Shown here: in pieces, positions 15,935-24,784 of the stretch
Layout of the letters: each line of letters begins with the position of its first letter
Position numbering within the stretch: position 1 is the stretch's first letter
Assembly (NCBI GenBank): GCA_036677145.1
Contig: JAKFFF010000011.1
Coordinates: forward strand, 124,001-188,000
Origin: CADEED01 sp036677145
GTDB lineage: Bacteria; Pseudomonadota; Gammaproteobacteria; Steroidobacterales; Steroidobacteraceae
DNA: 64,000 bases
Reading direction: 5' to 3'
Program-made: the position numbers and the translations under genes
The notes under the pieces: generated by a model
What the model was told of the DNA's origin: nothing
The model's database searches: none
What the model saw: the letters and a program-made list of their open reading frames with translations, nothing else

Positions 15935-18900
15935 GTTTGCGCATTCCTTCCAATACGTTCATGTATCGCTTGAGATCGAAGTTCGCGATCAGCGCGCGCA
16001 TGCGCGTCGCGAATGCCTTGCTTTCGGGATCACCCTCCAGCTCGCGCAACTTCGCCTGGATGCCGCGCACGTGGCCGATGAGGCCGAGTTGATAGAGGTC
16101 GTCGACGTGATGCTGCGAATGCGCGGGCAGCAGGGTCGTGTTGTCGGAACCGGAATGCGCGGCGCCCGGCGGGCTGGCCGCGTAGGTGAACTGCAGGTCG
16201 AGCTGGGTGGCGAGACACTCGAGCATGCGCTGCATGTCGATGGGTTTGATGAGGAATGCATCGTGCTGCGCATCCTGCCCACCGGGTGAAAACTCGTGCG
16301 CGTTGGCCGAGACAATAACGACCTTGACGCGCGCGAATCGCTGGCGCAGCCGCGCCGCGACCTGCCACCCGGATATGCCCGGCATCGACAGATCGATCAT
16401 CGCGAGATCGGGTTCGCGGGCCTCCGCCAGCGCCAGTCCGCGCTCGCCGTCCGGCGCGGTGGCAATGTCGAAGTCGAATGGCCGCAGCAGGTTCTGCACG
16501 ATGTCGAGGTGCGCCGGATCATCGTCGATCAGCAGCAACCGCCGGCGCATGCCGGCGTAGCCGGTGATGGCGCGCTCGTTCTCCGCGCTCGGCGTGGGCG
16601 CGGCCTCGGAGAGGAGCAGGCGTACCGTGAAACGCGTGCCCACTCCTTCCTGGCTGGTCGCGTTGATCTCGCCACCCATGATCTGCGTCAGTAGTTTGGT
16701 GATCGTGAGGCCGAGGCCCGTGCCGGGAATCGCGCGCACGTTCGCGCCCTGGCCGCGCTCGAAGGGCTCGAACACGCGCTCGAGCTCGGCGGAGGGAATG
16801 CCGACACCGGTATCCGAGACCTCGAACTCCGCCACCTGGCTGCGATAACGCACGACCAGCGAGGCGTTGCCGCGTTCGGTGTACTTGATGGCGTTCGACA
16901 GCAGGTTGATGAGGATCTGGCGCAGCCGTTTCTGATCGACGTGCACCACGGCCGGCAGGTTCGGCGGCCGCGAGTAGATGAAGTCGATACCCTTGGCCGC
17001 CGCCTGCAGCTTGAACATGTCGACGATCTGGTCGAGGAATTCCGGCAATTGCACCTTGTCGCGATTCAACCGCAGGATCCCGTTTTCGATCTTCGAGATG
17101 TCGAGGATGCCGTCGATGAGATCCGCGAGATGCTCGGCGCTGCGGCGGATCACGCGGATCGCATTGTCCGAAGGTCCCGCGGCGCCGCGTTCCAGCAGCT
17201 GCGCATAACCGTAGATGGAGTTGAGCGGGGTGCGGATCTCGTGACTGATGCCGGCGATGTAACGCGTCTTGGCGACGTTGGCGGCCTCGGCGACTTCCTT
17301 CGCCTTCTGCAGCGCCGCGTCGGTGCGTTTGTGCGCGTCGATTTCGTCCATGAGCATCGAGGTCTGGCGCACCGATTCGGCCTCCGCCGCGCGCCGGCTC
17401 TCGTGCGCCAGCACGATGAGCCAGCACATGACGCCCGAGACGAACAGCAACGCGAAGTAGACCAGCCACAACGTCGTCTTGATGGTTTCGCGTTCGGCGG
17501 GCGCGGAGCCGCCGTACTGCTGGTAGATGAGCGCAAGCAGGAAGCCGATGGCGAAATTCGCGAGCAGCAGCAATCCGCCGAAATGACCGGCGCGTGTGTT
17601 CAGCAGCGTGCCCAGCCGCTTCGGCAGTGCGCGGGCGATGAACAGATCGAGCTGCTCGTTGAACCGGCTGTTGGTCTTGCAGACATCACGGCAGCGCGCC
17701 TCGAGCGTGCAGCACAGCGAGCAGATAGGTCCGGAGTAGGCCGGGCACATCGCGATGTCGCCGCGCTCGAACACGTTCTCGCAAATGCTGCATTCGAGTT
17801 CGGGGGACTTGCCCGGCAGACCGGCGTCGGGCCGCGCGAGGTAGTACTTGCCGCGCGTCCACCAGGCAATCAAGGGCGCGGCGATGAACGCCGCGCTGAG
17901 TGCAACGAACGGGGAGAGGATCTGCGCATGCTGGCCGAACGCGCCCATGAACGAGAGGCTCGACAACACGACGGAGATGGCGAGCGCACCGACGCCGACC
18001 GGATTGATGTCATAGAGATGCGCGCGCTTGAACTCGATGTGTTTCGGACTGAAACCGAGCGGCTTGTTGATCACCAGGTCGGCGGTCAGCGCGCCTATCC
18101 ACCCGGCCGCGAAGTTCGCGTAGATCACCAGAATGCTCTCGATCGCCCGGAAGATGCCGATCTCCATCAGCAGCAGCGCGAGCACGACGTTGAACACCAG
18201 CCACACCACGCGTCCCGGATGCGAGTGTGTGAGTCGCGAGAAGAAGTTCGACCACGCGATCGAGCCGGCGTAGGCGTTCGTCACGTTGATCTTGAGCTGG
18301 CAGACGATGACGAAGATGCCGGTGAGCACCAGCGCGAAGGTCGGGGACTGGAAGGTCTCGCGGAACGCGAGGTGATACATGATCGTCGGCTCGTCGGCCT
18401 GCGTGACGTGTACGCCCTGGCGCAGCGCCCAAACAGCGAGGAACGATCCGACCAGTAGTTTGAACCCGCCGAGCAGCACCCAGCCCGGGCCGGTACCGAT
18501 GACCGCGGTCCACCAGCCGACGCGATTGCCGCGGGTTTTCGTGGGCAGGAATCGCAGGTAGTCGACCTGTTCGCCGATCTGCGGCAGCAGCGAGAGCAGC
18601 ACCGACGCCGCGAGCCCGAACAGCACGAAATTGAAGCCGCCGCCGGCGGCTTCTTCGCTGCCGCTGAACGCGGTCCAGGCCGCGATCTCCTGCGGATTCT
18701 TCCAGGCGATGATGGCGATCGGGATGAACTGCAGCACCAGCCAGATCGGCTGCGTGATGATCTGCATCTTGCTGATGAGGCTGATGCCGTACAGCGCGAT
18801 CGGGATCACGACCAGCGAGCTGATGATGTGCGCCAGCCACATCGGGATGCCGAACACCAGGTTCAGCGCCACCGACATGATGCTGGCCTCGATCGCGAAC

Positions 18901-19292
18901 AGCAGGAACGTGAACGACGCGTAGATCAGCGACGTCACCGTGCTGCCCATGTAGCCGAATCCGGCCCCGCGCGTGAGCAGGTCGATGTCGACGCCGTACT
19001 TCGCGGCGTAATACGCGATCGGCAACCCGATCAGGAACATCAGGATCGCGAAGGCGCCGATCGCCCAGGCCGTGTTGTCGAATCCGTACAGCAGCGTGAG
19101 CGTGCCGCCGATCGCCTCGCAGGCGAGAAAGGCGATGGGACCGAGCGCGGTGTTGCCGACGCGGGCGGTGGAGCGCCGCGCGCGCTGCGCCGTGAAACGC
19201 AACGCGTAGTCCTCGAGCGTCTGGCTGTTCACCCACTGGTTGTACTGCCGGCGCTCGCGAATGATCTTTTGTTGTCTCGGCTTCGCGCTCAT
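15927..19292 (-). CDS. NCS1 transporter-domain hybrid sensor histidine kinase
   Basis: From the ATG at 19292 (MSAKPRQQ) this is 1121 residues. Residues about 40-480 form a twelve-helix NCS1 (cytosine/purine/allantoin permease) domain. At about 497-537 is a compact eight-Cys cluster (CSIC, then MC, IC-SLCC, RC and VC) that looks metal-binding. Two further helices follow, then a coiled linker, a HisKA domain (His near 682 in ISHEIRTPLNS), an ATPase domain (NLLSNAIKYTE, DTGVGIP, GTGLGLTI), a receiver (Asp near 966 in AMIDLSMPG) and a C-terminal helical segment that could be an Hpt-like or unclassified domain. It probably senses a purine- or urea-related solute, either as a transporter-receptor or as a binding domain only. 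It is paired with the LuxR regulator and is divergent from porin-urtA. Confidence 0.9.
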   Translation of the reverse strand: MSAKPRQQKIIRERRQYNQWVNSQTLEDYALRFTAQRARRSTARVGNTALGPIAFLACEAIGGTLTLLYGFDNTAWAIGAFAILMFLIGLPIAYYAAKYGVDIDLLTRGAGFGYMGSTVTSLIYASFTFLLFAIEASIMSVALNLVFGIPMWLAHIISSLVVIPIALYGISLISKMQIITQPIWLVLQFIPIAIIAWKNPQEIAAWTAFSGSEEAAGGGFNFVLFGLAASVLLSLLPQIGEQVDYLRFLPTKTRGNRVGWWTAVIGTGPGWVLLGGFKLLVGSFLAVWALRQGVHVTQADEPTIMYHLAFRETFQSPTFALVLTGIFVIVCQLKINVTNAYAGSIAWSNFFSRLTHSHPGRVVWLVFNVVLALLLMEIGIFRAIESILVIYANFAAGWIGALTADLVINKPLGFSPKHIEFKRAHLYDINPVGVGALAISVVLSSLSFMGAFGQHAQILSPFVALSAAFIAAPLIAWWTRGKYYLARPDAGLPGKSPELECSICENVFERGDIAMCPAYSGPICSLCCTLEARCRDVCKTNSRFNEQLDLFIARALPKRLGTLLNTRAGHFGGLLLLANFAIGFLLALIYQQYGGSAPAERETIKTTLWLVYFALLFVSGVMCWLIVLAHESRRAAEAESVRQTSMLMDEIDAHKRTDAALQKAKEVAEAANVAKTRYIAGISHEIRTPLNSIYGYAQLLERGAAGPSDNAIRVIRRSAEHLADLIDGILDISKIENGILRLNRDKVQLPEFLDQIVDMFKLQAAAKGIDFIYSRPPNLPAVVHVDQKRLRQILINLLSNAIKYTERGNASLVVRYRSQVAEFEVSDTGVGIPSAELERVFEPFERGQGANVRAIPGTGLGLTITKLLTQIMGGEINATSQEGVGTRFTVRLLLSEAAPTPSAENERAITGYAGMRRRLLLIDDDPAHLDIVQNLLRPFDFDIATAPDGERGLALAEAREPDLAMIDLSMPGISGWQVAARLRQRFARVKVVIVSANAHEFSPGGQDAQHDAFLIKPIDMQRMLECLATQLDLQFTYAASPPGAAHSGSDNTTLLPAHSQHHVDDLYQLGLIGHVRGIQAKLRELEGDPESKAFATRMRALIANFDLKRYMNVLEGMRKHG

Positions 19293-19338
19293 ACCACCAG
19301 CTCTTGCGGCTGACGTCCCCCTGGTCCCCGTACCCAAC

Positions 19339-19350
19339 TTCCACGTGGAA
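19339..19350. promoter_or_regulatory. Palindrome in the divergent regulator/porin-urt intergenic region
   Basis: A perfect 12-bp palindrome, TTCCACGTGGAA, lies 47 bp before the transporter-kinase ATG and 219 bp before the porin ATG. With one extra A it extends to AACTTCCACGTGGAA(A)GTT. It is a plausible operator for the adjacent regulator or another dimeric factor. I saw no sigma-54 type -24/-12 pair in this 277-bp gap. Confidence 0.4.
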
Positions 19351-19569
19351 AGTTAGATAGCAAGGCATGTGCCACCGGTGCGGGGCCGTGCGTGGGTCGC
19401 ACTGGGGTTCGAGTGGCGAAGATTCGAACAACTGCGTCTTTCGGGTGCAGCCAGACGGCCGCGCGCACTTTCTCAGTTCATGTGCATTTGCGCCTACGTC
19501 AAATGACGCCTACCTCCGATGGAACCCGAACCGTACCGTCGATCGCAGGGATAGCTCACAAGGAAAACC

Positions 19570-20634
19570 ATGTCACTCAAGTCAAACATCATCAAGGCGG
19601 CAGCGCTGTCGGGTCTCGCGGCGTTGCCATTCACCCAAGCCACAGCCGGTGAAGTCACGGTCGGCGGCGGAATGCGCACCAGCTTCACGAGCACGGATTT
19701 CGATTTCGGTGGTGAAGGCGGCGACGATTCGTTCAGCGATTTCTCGCTGAACAGCGCGCGCCTCTACGTCAGCGGCAAGGCGTACGAAAACATCGGGTTC
19801 ATGTTCAACACGGAGTACAACTCCAACGACGAGGAAATGCGCGTCATCGACGCCGCGGCGCAATTTTCGTTCGCGGACGGCAAACACAACGTCTGGGTCG
19901 GACGTTTCCTGCCGCCGAGCGATCGCGCGAATCTCTACGGTCCTTACTACGCCAGCAACTGGGCGGTGTACCAGGACGGCGTGCAGGACGGCTATCCGTT
20001 CGAAACCGAGGGCCGCGACGACGGCATCATGTACTGGGGCCAGTACGACAAGGTCAAATTCTCGATCGGGGCCTTCGATGTTTCGGGTCTGACCACCGGC
20101 GACAGCGACGTGTTGCTCGCGTCACGTGTGCAAGTGGACTTCTGGGACGCGGAAGGCGGCTACTACCTCAACGGCACCTACTACGGCGAGAAGGATCTGC
20201 TCGCGGTCGGTCTCGCGGCGCAAACCGCGGATGCCGGTGACGCGTATTCGCTCGACTTCCTGCTCGAGAAGAAGCTCGGCAACTCAGGCGTAGTCACGGT
20301 CGAAGCCCAGTACGCGATGTACGACGGGCTCGGCGGTTATCCGACGCCGGTTGGCGGCGGCTACGAGAAGTCGGATGGCTTCTACGTGCTCGGCGCCTAC
20401 CTGTTCCCGGGTAGTTCGGGTCCCGGAAAGATCCAGGTGCTCGGCAAGTATGGCCAGGCCACCTACGACTTCTTCGGCACGGATCTCGACCAGGACACCC
20501 TTGAGCTCAACCTGAACTACCTGATCAGCAAGTTCAACGCGCGCATCAGCTTGTTCTACCTGGACAAGAGCTTCGATCCGGATGTCGGCGGCGACAGCAC
20601 GACGATCGGTCTCGGTCTGCAAATCCAAATGTGA
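19570..20634 (+). CDS. Outer-membrane porin-like protein, first gene of the urea operon
   Basis: A 354-residue protein with a Sec signal peptide (LKSNIIKAAALSGLAALPFTQATA). The mature chain has alternating amphipathic strands and aromatic girdles and ends in LGLQIQM, as in 16-strand-type porins. The N-terminal block EVTVGGGMRTSFTSTDFDF and the central WGQYDKVKFSIGAFD are typical of phosphate-selective-like or short-chain amide/urea porins. An AAGGA ribosome site precedes the ATG. The gene ends 11 bp before urtA, so it probably supplies outer-membrane entry for urea to UrtA. Selectivity is inferred from position only. Confidence 0.8.
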   Translation: MSLKSNIIKAAALSGLAALPFTQATAGEVTVGGGMRTSFTSTDFDFGGEGGDDSFSDFSLNSARLYVSGKAYENIGFMFNTEYNSNDEEMRVIDAAAQFSFADGKHNVWVGRFLPPSDRANLYGPYYASNWAVYQDGVQDGYPFETEGRDDGIMYWGQYDKVKFSIGAFDVSGLTTGDSDVLLASRVQVDFWDAEGGYYLNGTYYGEKDLLAVGLAAQTADAGDAYSLDFLLEKKLGNSGVVTVEAQYAMYDGLGGYPTPVGGGYEKSDGFYVLGAYLFPGSSGPGKIQVLGKYGQATYDFFGTDLDQDTLELNLNYLISKFNARISLFYLDKSFDPDVGGDSTTIGLGLQIQM

Positions 20635-20645
20635 GGATGATGAAC

Positions 20646-21938
20646 ATGGCAAACATGAAATTTACGCGCCGGCTGGCCGTACTCGGCGCAGCCATCGCGA
20701 TGACGATGGGCGCGGCCGCGCAGGCCGCCGATACGATCAAGGTGGGCGTTCTGCACTCGCTGTCGGGAACGATGGCGATCTCGGAGACCACGCTCAAGGA
20801 CACGGTCCTGATGATGATCGAGGAGCAGAACAAGAAGGGCGGTCTGCTCGGCAAGAAGCTCGAAGCGGTCGTCGTCGACCCGGCCTCCAACTGGCCGCTG
20901 TTCGCCGAGAAGGCCGAACAATTGCTCGTCAAGGACAAGGTCGACGTGGTGTTCGGCTGCTGGACCTCGGTGTCGCGCAAGAGCGTGCTGCCGGTGTTCG
21001 AGAAGAACAACGGCCTGTTGTTCTACCCGGTGCAATACGAGGGTGAAGAGTCCTCGAAGAACGTGTTCTACACGGGCGCCGCGCCGAATCAGCAGGCGAT
21101 TCCGGCCGTCGATTACCTGATGAAGGACATCGGCGTGAAGCGCTGGGTGCTCGCCGGCACGGACTATGTGTATCCGCGCACGACCAACAAGATCCTCGAG
21201 GCGTATCTCAAGTCCAAGGGCGTCGCCGAAGCCGACATCATGATCAACTACACGCCGTTCGGTCATTCCGACTGGCAGTCGATCGTGGCGGACATCAAGA
21301 AGTTCGGCTCGGCGGGCAAGAAGACCGCGGTCGTTTCGACGATCAACGGTGACGCGAACGTGCCGTTCTACAAGGAGCTCGGCAACCAGAAGATCTCGGC
21401 GGAAGACATTCCGGTCGTGGCCTTCTCGGTCGGTGAAGAAGAGCTCTCCGGCATCGACACGAAGCCGCTGGTGGGACACCTCGCTGCCTGGAACTACTTC
21501 GAGAGCATCCAGAATCCGGCCAACACCGCGTTCACCAAGGCGTGGAAGGCCTACACCAAGAACCCGAAGCGCGTGACGAACGATCCGATGGAAGCGCACG
21601 TGATCGGTTTCAACATGTGGGTGAAGGCCGTCGAGAAGGTGAAGACCACCAATGTCGACAAGGTCATCGACGCGATGATCGGCATCGAAGCGCCCAACCT
21701 CACGGGCGGCGTCGCCAAGATGCTGCCTAACCACCACCTCACGAAGCCGGTGTTCATCGGCGAAGTGCGCGCGGATGGTCAGTTCGACGTGGTCTGGAAG
21801 ACGACCGGTCTCGTCCCGGGCGACGCGTGGTCGGATTTCCTGCCGGGCAGCAAGGACATCGAAGCCGACTGGGTGACGCTCAAGTGCGGCAACTACAACA
21901 CGAAGACCAAGGCGTGTTCAGCGCAGAACTATAAATAA
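20646..21938 (+). CDS. urtA: Urea ABC transporter substrate-binding protein
   Basis: This 430-residue periplasmic binding protein has a signal peptide ending AAAQAA. The mature start (DTIKVGVLHSLSGTMAISE) and the block DVVFGCWTSVSRKSVLPVFE with LLFYPVQYEGEESS are hallmarks of UrtA, the high-affinity urea receptor related to AmiC and LivJ. Several Met codons cluster at 20637-20655; GAGG at 20633-20636 with 9-bp spacing favours 20646. It follows the porin closely and is separated from urtB by a strong intrinsic terminator, which would allow excess binding protein relative to permease. Confidence 0.95.
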   Translation: MANMKFTRRLAVLGAAIAMTMGAAAQAADTIKVGVLHSLSGTMAISETTLKDTVLMMIEEQNKKGGLLGKKLEAVVVDPASNWPLFAEKAEQLLVKDKVDVVFGCWTSVSRKSVLPVFEKNNGLLFYPVQYEGEESSKNVFYTGAAPNQQAIPAVDYLMKDIGVKRWVLAGTDYVYPRTTNKILEAYLKSKGVAEADIMINYTPFGHSDWQSIVADIKKFGSAGKKTAVVSTINGDANVPFYKELGNQKISAEDIPVVAFSVGEEELSGIDTKPLVGHLAAWNYFESIQNPANTAFTKAWKAYTKNPKRVTNDPMEAHVIGFNMWVKAVEKVKTTNVDKVIDAMIGIEAPNLTGGVAKMLPNHHLTKPVFIGEVRADGQFDVVWKTTGLVPGDAWSDFLPGSKDIEADWVTLKCGNYNTKTKACSAQNYK

Positions 21939-21959
21939 AAGTAGAAAGCTCTGAAAAAA

Positions 21960-23642
21960 GTGGCTGAAAAGGCAATTGAGATCCCGGGAGCAATCCCGGG
22001 ATCTTTTTTCACATTCTGGCGCTGGGTACTGTTGGCGCTGCTGCTGTCGTTCGCCGCTTTGCCGCGCGTTGCGGTGAGCGCGGAAAAGGATGCGGAGTTC
22101 GCGACCGCGGTTGGCAGCCTGGCGACCTCGAATTTTCCGGACAAGGCCGCGGCGGTCGCCGCGCTGACGGAGCTGCGGCACCCGAATGGCAGGGCGGTGT
22201 TCGCCGCGCTGCTCGACAACAAGCTCTATTTCCGCAACGCGGACAACAAGGTTTTCATCACGGATGGTGGCGAAGCCACGCTCGCGCTCACCGATCCGTT
22301 GACACTCGCAACAGCCGGCAACGGCGCTGCCGAGGACTTTTCGCGCATCACCACCAACAACAGCCTGCGCAAAGCGTTGCGCGGCGCGGTGGCGAGTTTC
22401 GCGCTTTCCGATCCGGATCCGGCGGTGCGGCTGGGCGCGGTGCGGGAAATGCTTCGTTCACTCGACGACGACAGCGCCGCCTTGCTGCGCGCGCGCGTCG
22501 CCGAGGAGAAAGACGCCGCCGTGCGGCAGGCCATGCAGGATGGTCTCGCGCTCGCGGATCTCGAAAGTAGTGAGACCGCGACACGCCTGGCGGCCGTGCG
22601 GGCGCTGAAAGATTCATTGAGTCCCGACGTTTACAACCGTCTCACCGTCATGGTGACCGCCAATGCCGACGGCAGCTTTCCGGAAACCGACGAGATCGTG
22701 CGCACGGAGGCGCGCGAAGTGATGTCGTCGATCGAGGCTTCGCGGCGTGTGTATTCGACCATCGAGACGCTGTTCTTCGGCCTGAGCCTCGGCTCGGTGC
22801 TGGTGCTCGCCGCGATTGGCCTCGCGATCACCTTCGGCGTCATGGGTGTCATCAACATGGCGCACGGCGAGCTCATGATGCTTGGCGCCTACTGCACGTA
22901 CTTCGTGCAGCAGATGTTCCCGGAGTCGATCGGCGCTTCGGTGCTCATCGCGATTCCCGTCGCGTTCGTCGTGTCGGGGGCCGTCGGAGTCGCCATCGAA
23001 CGCGGCATCGTTCAGTTCCTGTATGGCCGGCCACTCGAAACGCTGTTGGCGACATTCGGCGTGAGCCTGATCCTCCAGCAGATCGTGCGCGATCGCGTGA
23101 GTCCCAACAACGTGCCGGTCGAGACGCCGCAATGGATGGCGGGATCATGGCAGTTCAACGAAGCGTTGTCGTTGACCTACAACCGCATCTACGTGCTGCT
23201 GTTCATGGTGCTCGTGTTCGTCGTCCTGCAGCTCGTGCTCAAGAAGACTTCGCTCGGACTCAAGGTACGCGCCGTGGCGCAGAACCGGAACATGGCGCGC
23301 GCGATGGGTGTGCGCACGCAGTGGGTTGACGCGATGACCTTCGGCCTCGGCTCCGGCATCGCCGGCGTGGCCGGTGTCGCATTCAGCCAGCTCACCAACG
23401 TCGGTCCCAATCTCGGCCAGCAATACATCATCGATTCATTCATGGTCGTGGTGTTCGGCGGCGTCGGCAATCTGTGGGGCACGCTGATCGGCGGCATGTC
23501 GCTCGGCGTCGTGAACAAGGTGCTCGAACCGTGGGCCGGCGCGGTGCTCGCGAAGATCTTCGTGTTGATCGCGCTGATCCTCTTCATCCAGCGGCGGCCG
23601 CGCGGGTTGTTCCCGCAGAAGGGCCGGGCGGCGGAGAGTTGA
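21960..23642 (+). CDS. urtB: Urea ABC transporter permease UrtB
   Basis: A 560-residue protein with an N-terminal signal-like helix (WRWVLLALLLSFAALP), a roughly 230-residue helical-repeat periplasmic region typical of long UrtB proteins, then a LivH-type permease (about 265-555: LGSVLVLAAIGLAITFGVMGVINMAHGELMM, VVFGGVGNLWGTL). The only plausible upstream start is GTG at 21960, without a clear ribosome site. The first codons themselves form an intrinsic terminator hairpin. A TTG at 22032 is a weaker alternative start. The stop overlaps the urtC ATG by 1 bp. Confidence 0.92.
   Translation: MAEKAIEIPGAIPGSFFTFWRWVLLALLLSFAALPRVAVSAEKDAEFATAVGSLATSNFPDKAAAVAALTELRHPNGRAVFAALLDNKLYFRNADNKVFITDGGEATLALTDPLTLATAGNGAAEDFSRITTNNSLRKALRGAVASFALSDPDPAVRLGAVREMLRSLDDDSAALLRARVAEEKDAAVRQAMQDGLALADLESSETATRLAAVRALKDSLSPDVYNRLTVMVTANADGSFPETDEIVRTEAREVMSSIEASRRVYSTIETLFFGLSLGSVLVLAAIGLAITFGVMGVINMAHGELMMLGAYCTYFVQQMFPESIGASVLIAIPVAFVVSGAVGVAIERGIVQFLYGRPLETLLATFGVSLILQQIVRDRVSPNNVPVETPQWMAGSWQFNEALSLTYNRIYVLLFMVLVFVVLQLVLKKTSLGLKVRAVAQNRNMARAMGVRTQWVDAMTFGLGSGIAGVAGVAFSQLTNVGPNLGQQYIIDSFMVVVFGGVGNLWGTLIGGMSLGVVNKVLEPWAGAVLAKIFVLIALILFIQRRPRGLFPQKGRAAES
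21980..22009 (+). terminator. Intrinsic terminator/attenuator at the urtA-urtB junction
   Basis: A perfect 10-bp stem GATCCCGGGA / TCCCGGGATC closes a GCAA tetraloop and is followed by six T residues at 22004-22009. It begins 42 bp after the urtA stop and lies inside codons 7-17 of the predicted urtB frame. The structure is seen directly. Partial termination after urtA, possibly relieved by translation of the urtB leader, is inferred. Confidence 0.85.
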
Positions 23643-24784
23643 TGAAAAGCGGACCTCTCATGACTTTGTTGGTCGGCGAACGCGGCACCGCGATCTTCCT
23701 CGCGATCGTGGCGATCGTCGGCATCGTGGTGCCGGTGCTGCACCTGGCCGTGCCGGACGGTTCCGCCGCGCACCTGTCGGGTTACACGATGACGCTGATC
23801 GGCAAGTACATGACGTACGCGCTGCTCGCCGTCGCCGTGGACCTGGTGTGGGGCTACTGCGGCATCCTGTCGCTGGGCCACGCCGCGTTCTTCGCGCTCG
23901 GCGGTTACGCGATGGGCATGTACCTGATGCGGCAGATCGGTACGCGCGGTGTATACGGCGACCCGATCCTGCCGGACTTCATGGTGTTCCTGAATTACAA
24001 GGAGCTGCCGTGGTTCTGGCACGGCTTCGACATGTTCTGGTTCGCAATGCTCATGGTGATCGTCGTGCCGGGCGCGCTCGCATTCCTGTTCGGCTGGTTC
24101 GCGTTTCGTTCGCGCGTGACCGGCGTCTATCTATCCATCATCACCCAGGCGATGACCTACGCGCTGATGCTCGCGTTCTTCCGCAACGACATGGGATTCG
24201 GCGGCAACAACGGCATGACGGACTTCAAGGACATTCTCGGCTTTTCGATCAACGCGCCCACTACCCGGGTCGCGTTGTTCATCGCCAGCGCGGTGGCGCT
24301 GGCGCTGGGTTATCTCGCCTGCCGCTACATCACGCTGTCGCGCGCGGGGCGCGTCGTGCAGGCCATCCGCGACGCGGAGAGCCGCACGCGTTTCATCGGT
24401 TATCGCGTCGAGTCGTACAAGGTCTGGATCTTCACATTCTCGGCGGTGCTCGCCGGCATCGCGGGCGCTTTGTACGTGCCGCAGATCGGCATCATCAATC
24501 CCGGCGAGTTCCAGCCCATCAACTCGATCGAAGTCGTGATCTGGGTGGCGGTCGGCGGGCGCGGCATGTTGTACGGCGCGGTGGCCGGCGCGGTGCTGGT
24601 GAACTACGCCAAGACCTACTTCACCGCGGCATTGCCTGACTACTGGCTGTACGCGCTGGGCGCGCTGTTCGTCGTCGTTACGCTGTTCCTGCCGCGCGGG
24701 GTGGTCGGACTGCTCGATCGCGGCGCCCGCAAGCCGCCGGATGTCGCGCCACGCAAACCTGAAACCGCGGAGGCCACGGCATGA
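23642..24784 (+). CDS. urtC: Urea ABC transporter permease UrtC
   Basis: A 380-residue LivM-type permease with about ten helices. Diagnostic stretches are DLVWGYCGILSLGHAAFFALGGYAMG, GNNGMTDFKDILGF and IEVVIWVAVGGRGMLYGAVAGA. It pairs with UrtB to form the inner-membrane channel of the urea transporter. The ATG at 23642 shares one base with the urtB stop; the longer open frame upstream is antiparallel noise in urtB. Its stop overlaps urtD (ATGA). Confidence 0.95.
   Translation: MKSGPLMTLLVGERGTAIFLAIVAIVGIVVPVLHLAVPDGSAAHLSGYTMTLIGKYMTYALLAVAVDLVWGYCGILSLGHAAFFALGGYAMGMYLMRQIGTRGVYGDPILPDFMVFLNYKELPWFWHGFDMFWFAMLMVIVVPGALAFLFGWFAFRSRVTGVYLSIITQAMTYALMLAFFRNDMGFGGNNGMTDFKDILGFSINAPTTRVALFIASAVALALGYLACRYITLSRAGRVVQAIRDAESRTRFIGYRVESYKVWIFTFSAVLAGIAGALYVPQIGIINPGEFQPINSIEVVIWVAVGGRGMLYGAVAGAVLVNYAKTYFTAALPDYWLYALGALFVVVTLFLPRGVVGLLDRGARKPPDVAPRKPETAEATA

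Noticed and set aside
19351..19569. Sigma-54 promoter before the porin-urtA operon
   Set aside because: Expected from nitrogen regulation, but no GG-N10-GC pair with the right flanks was found.
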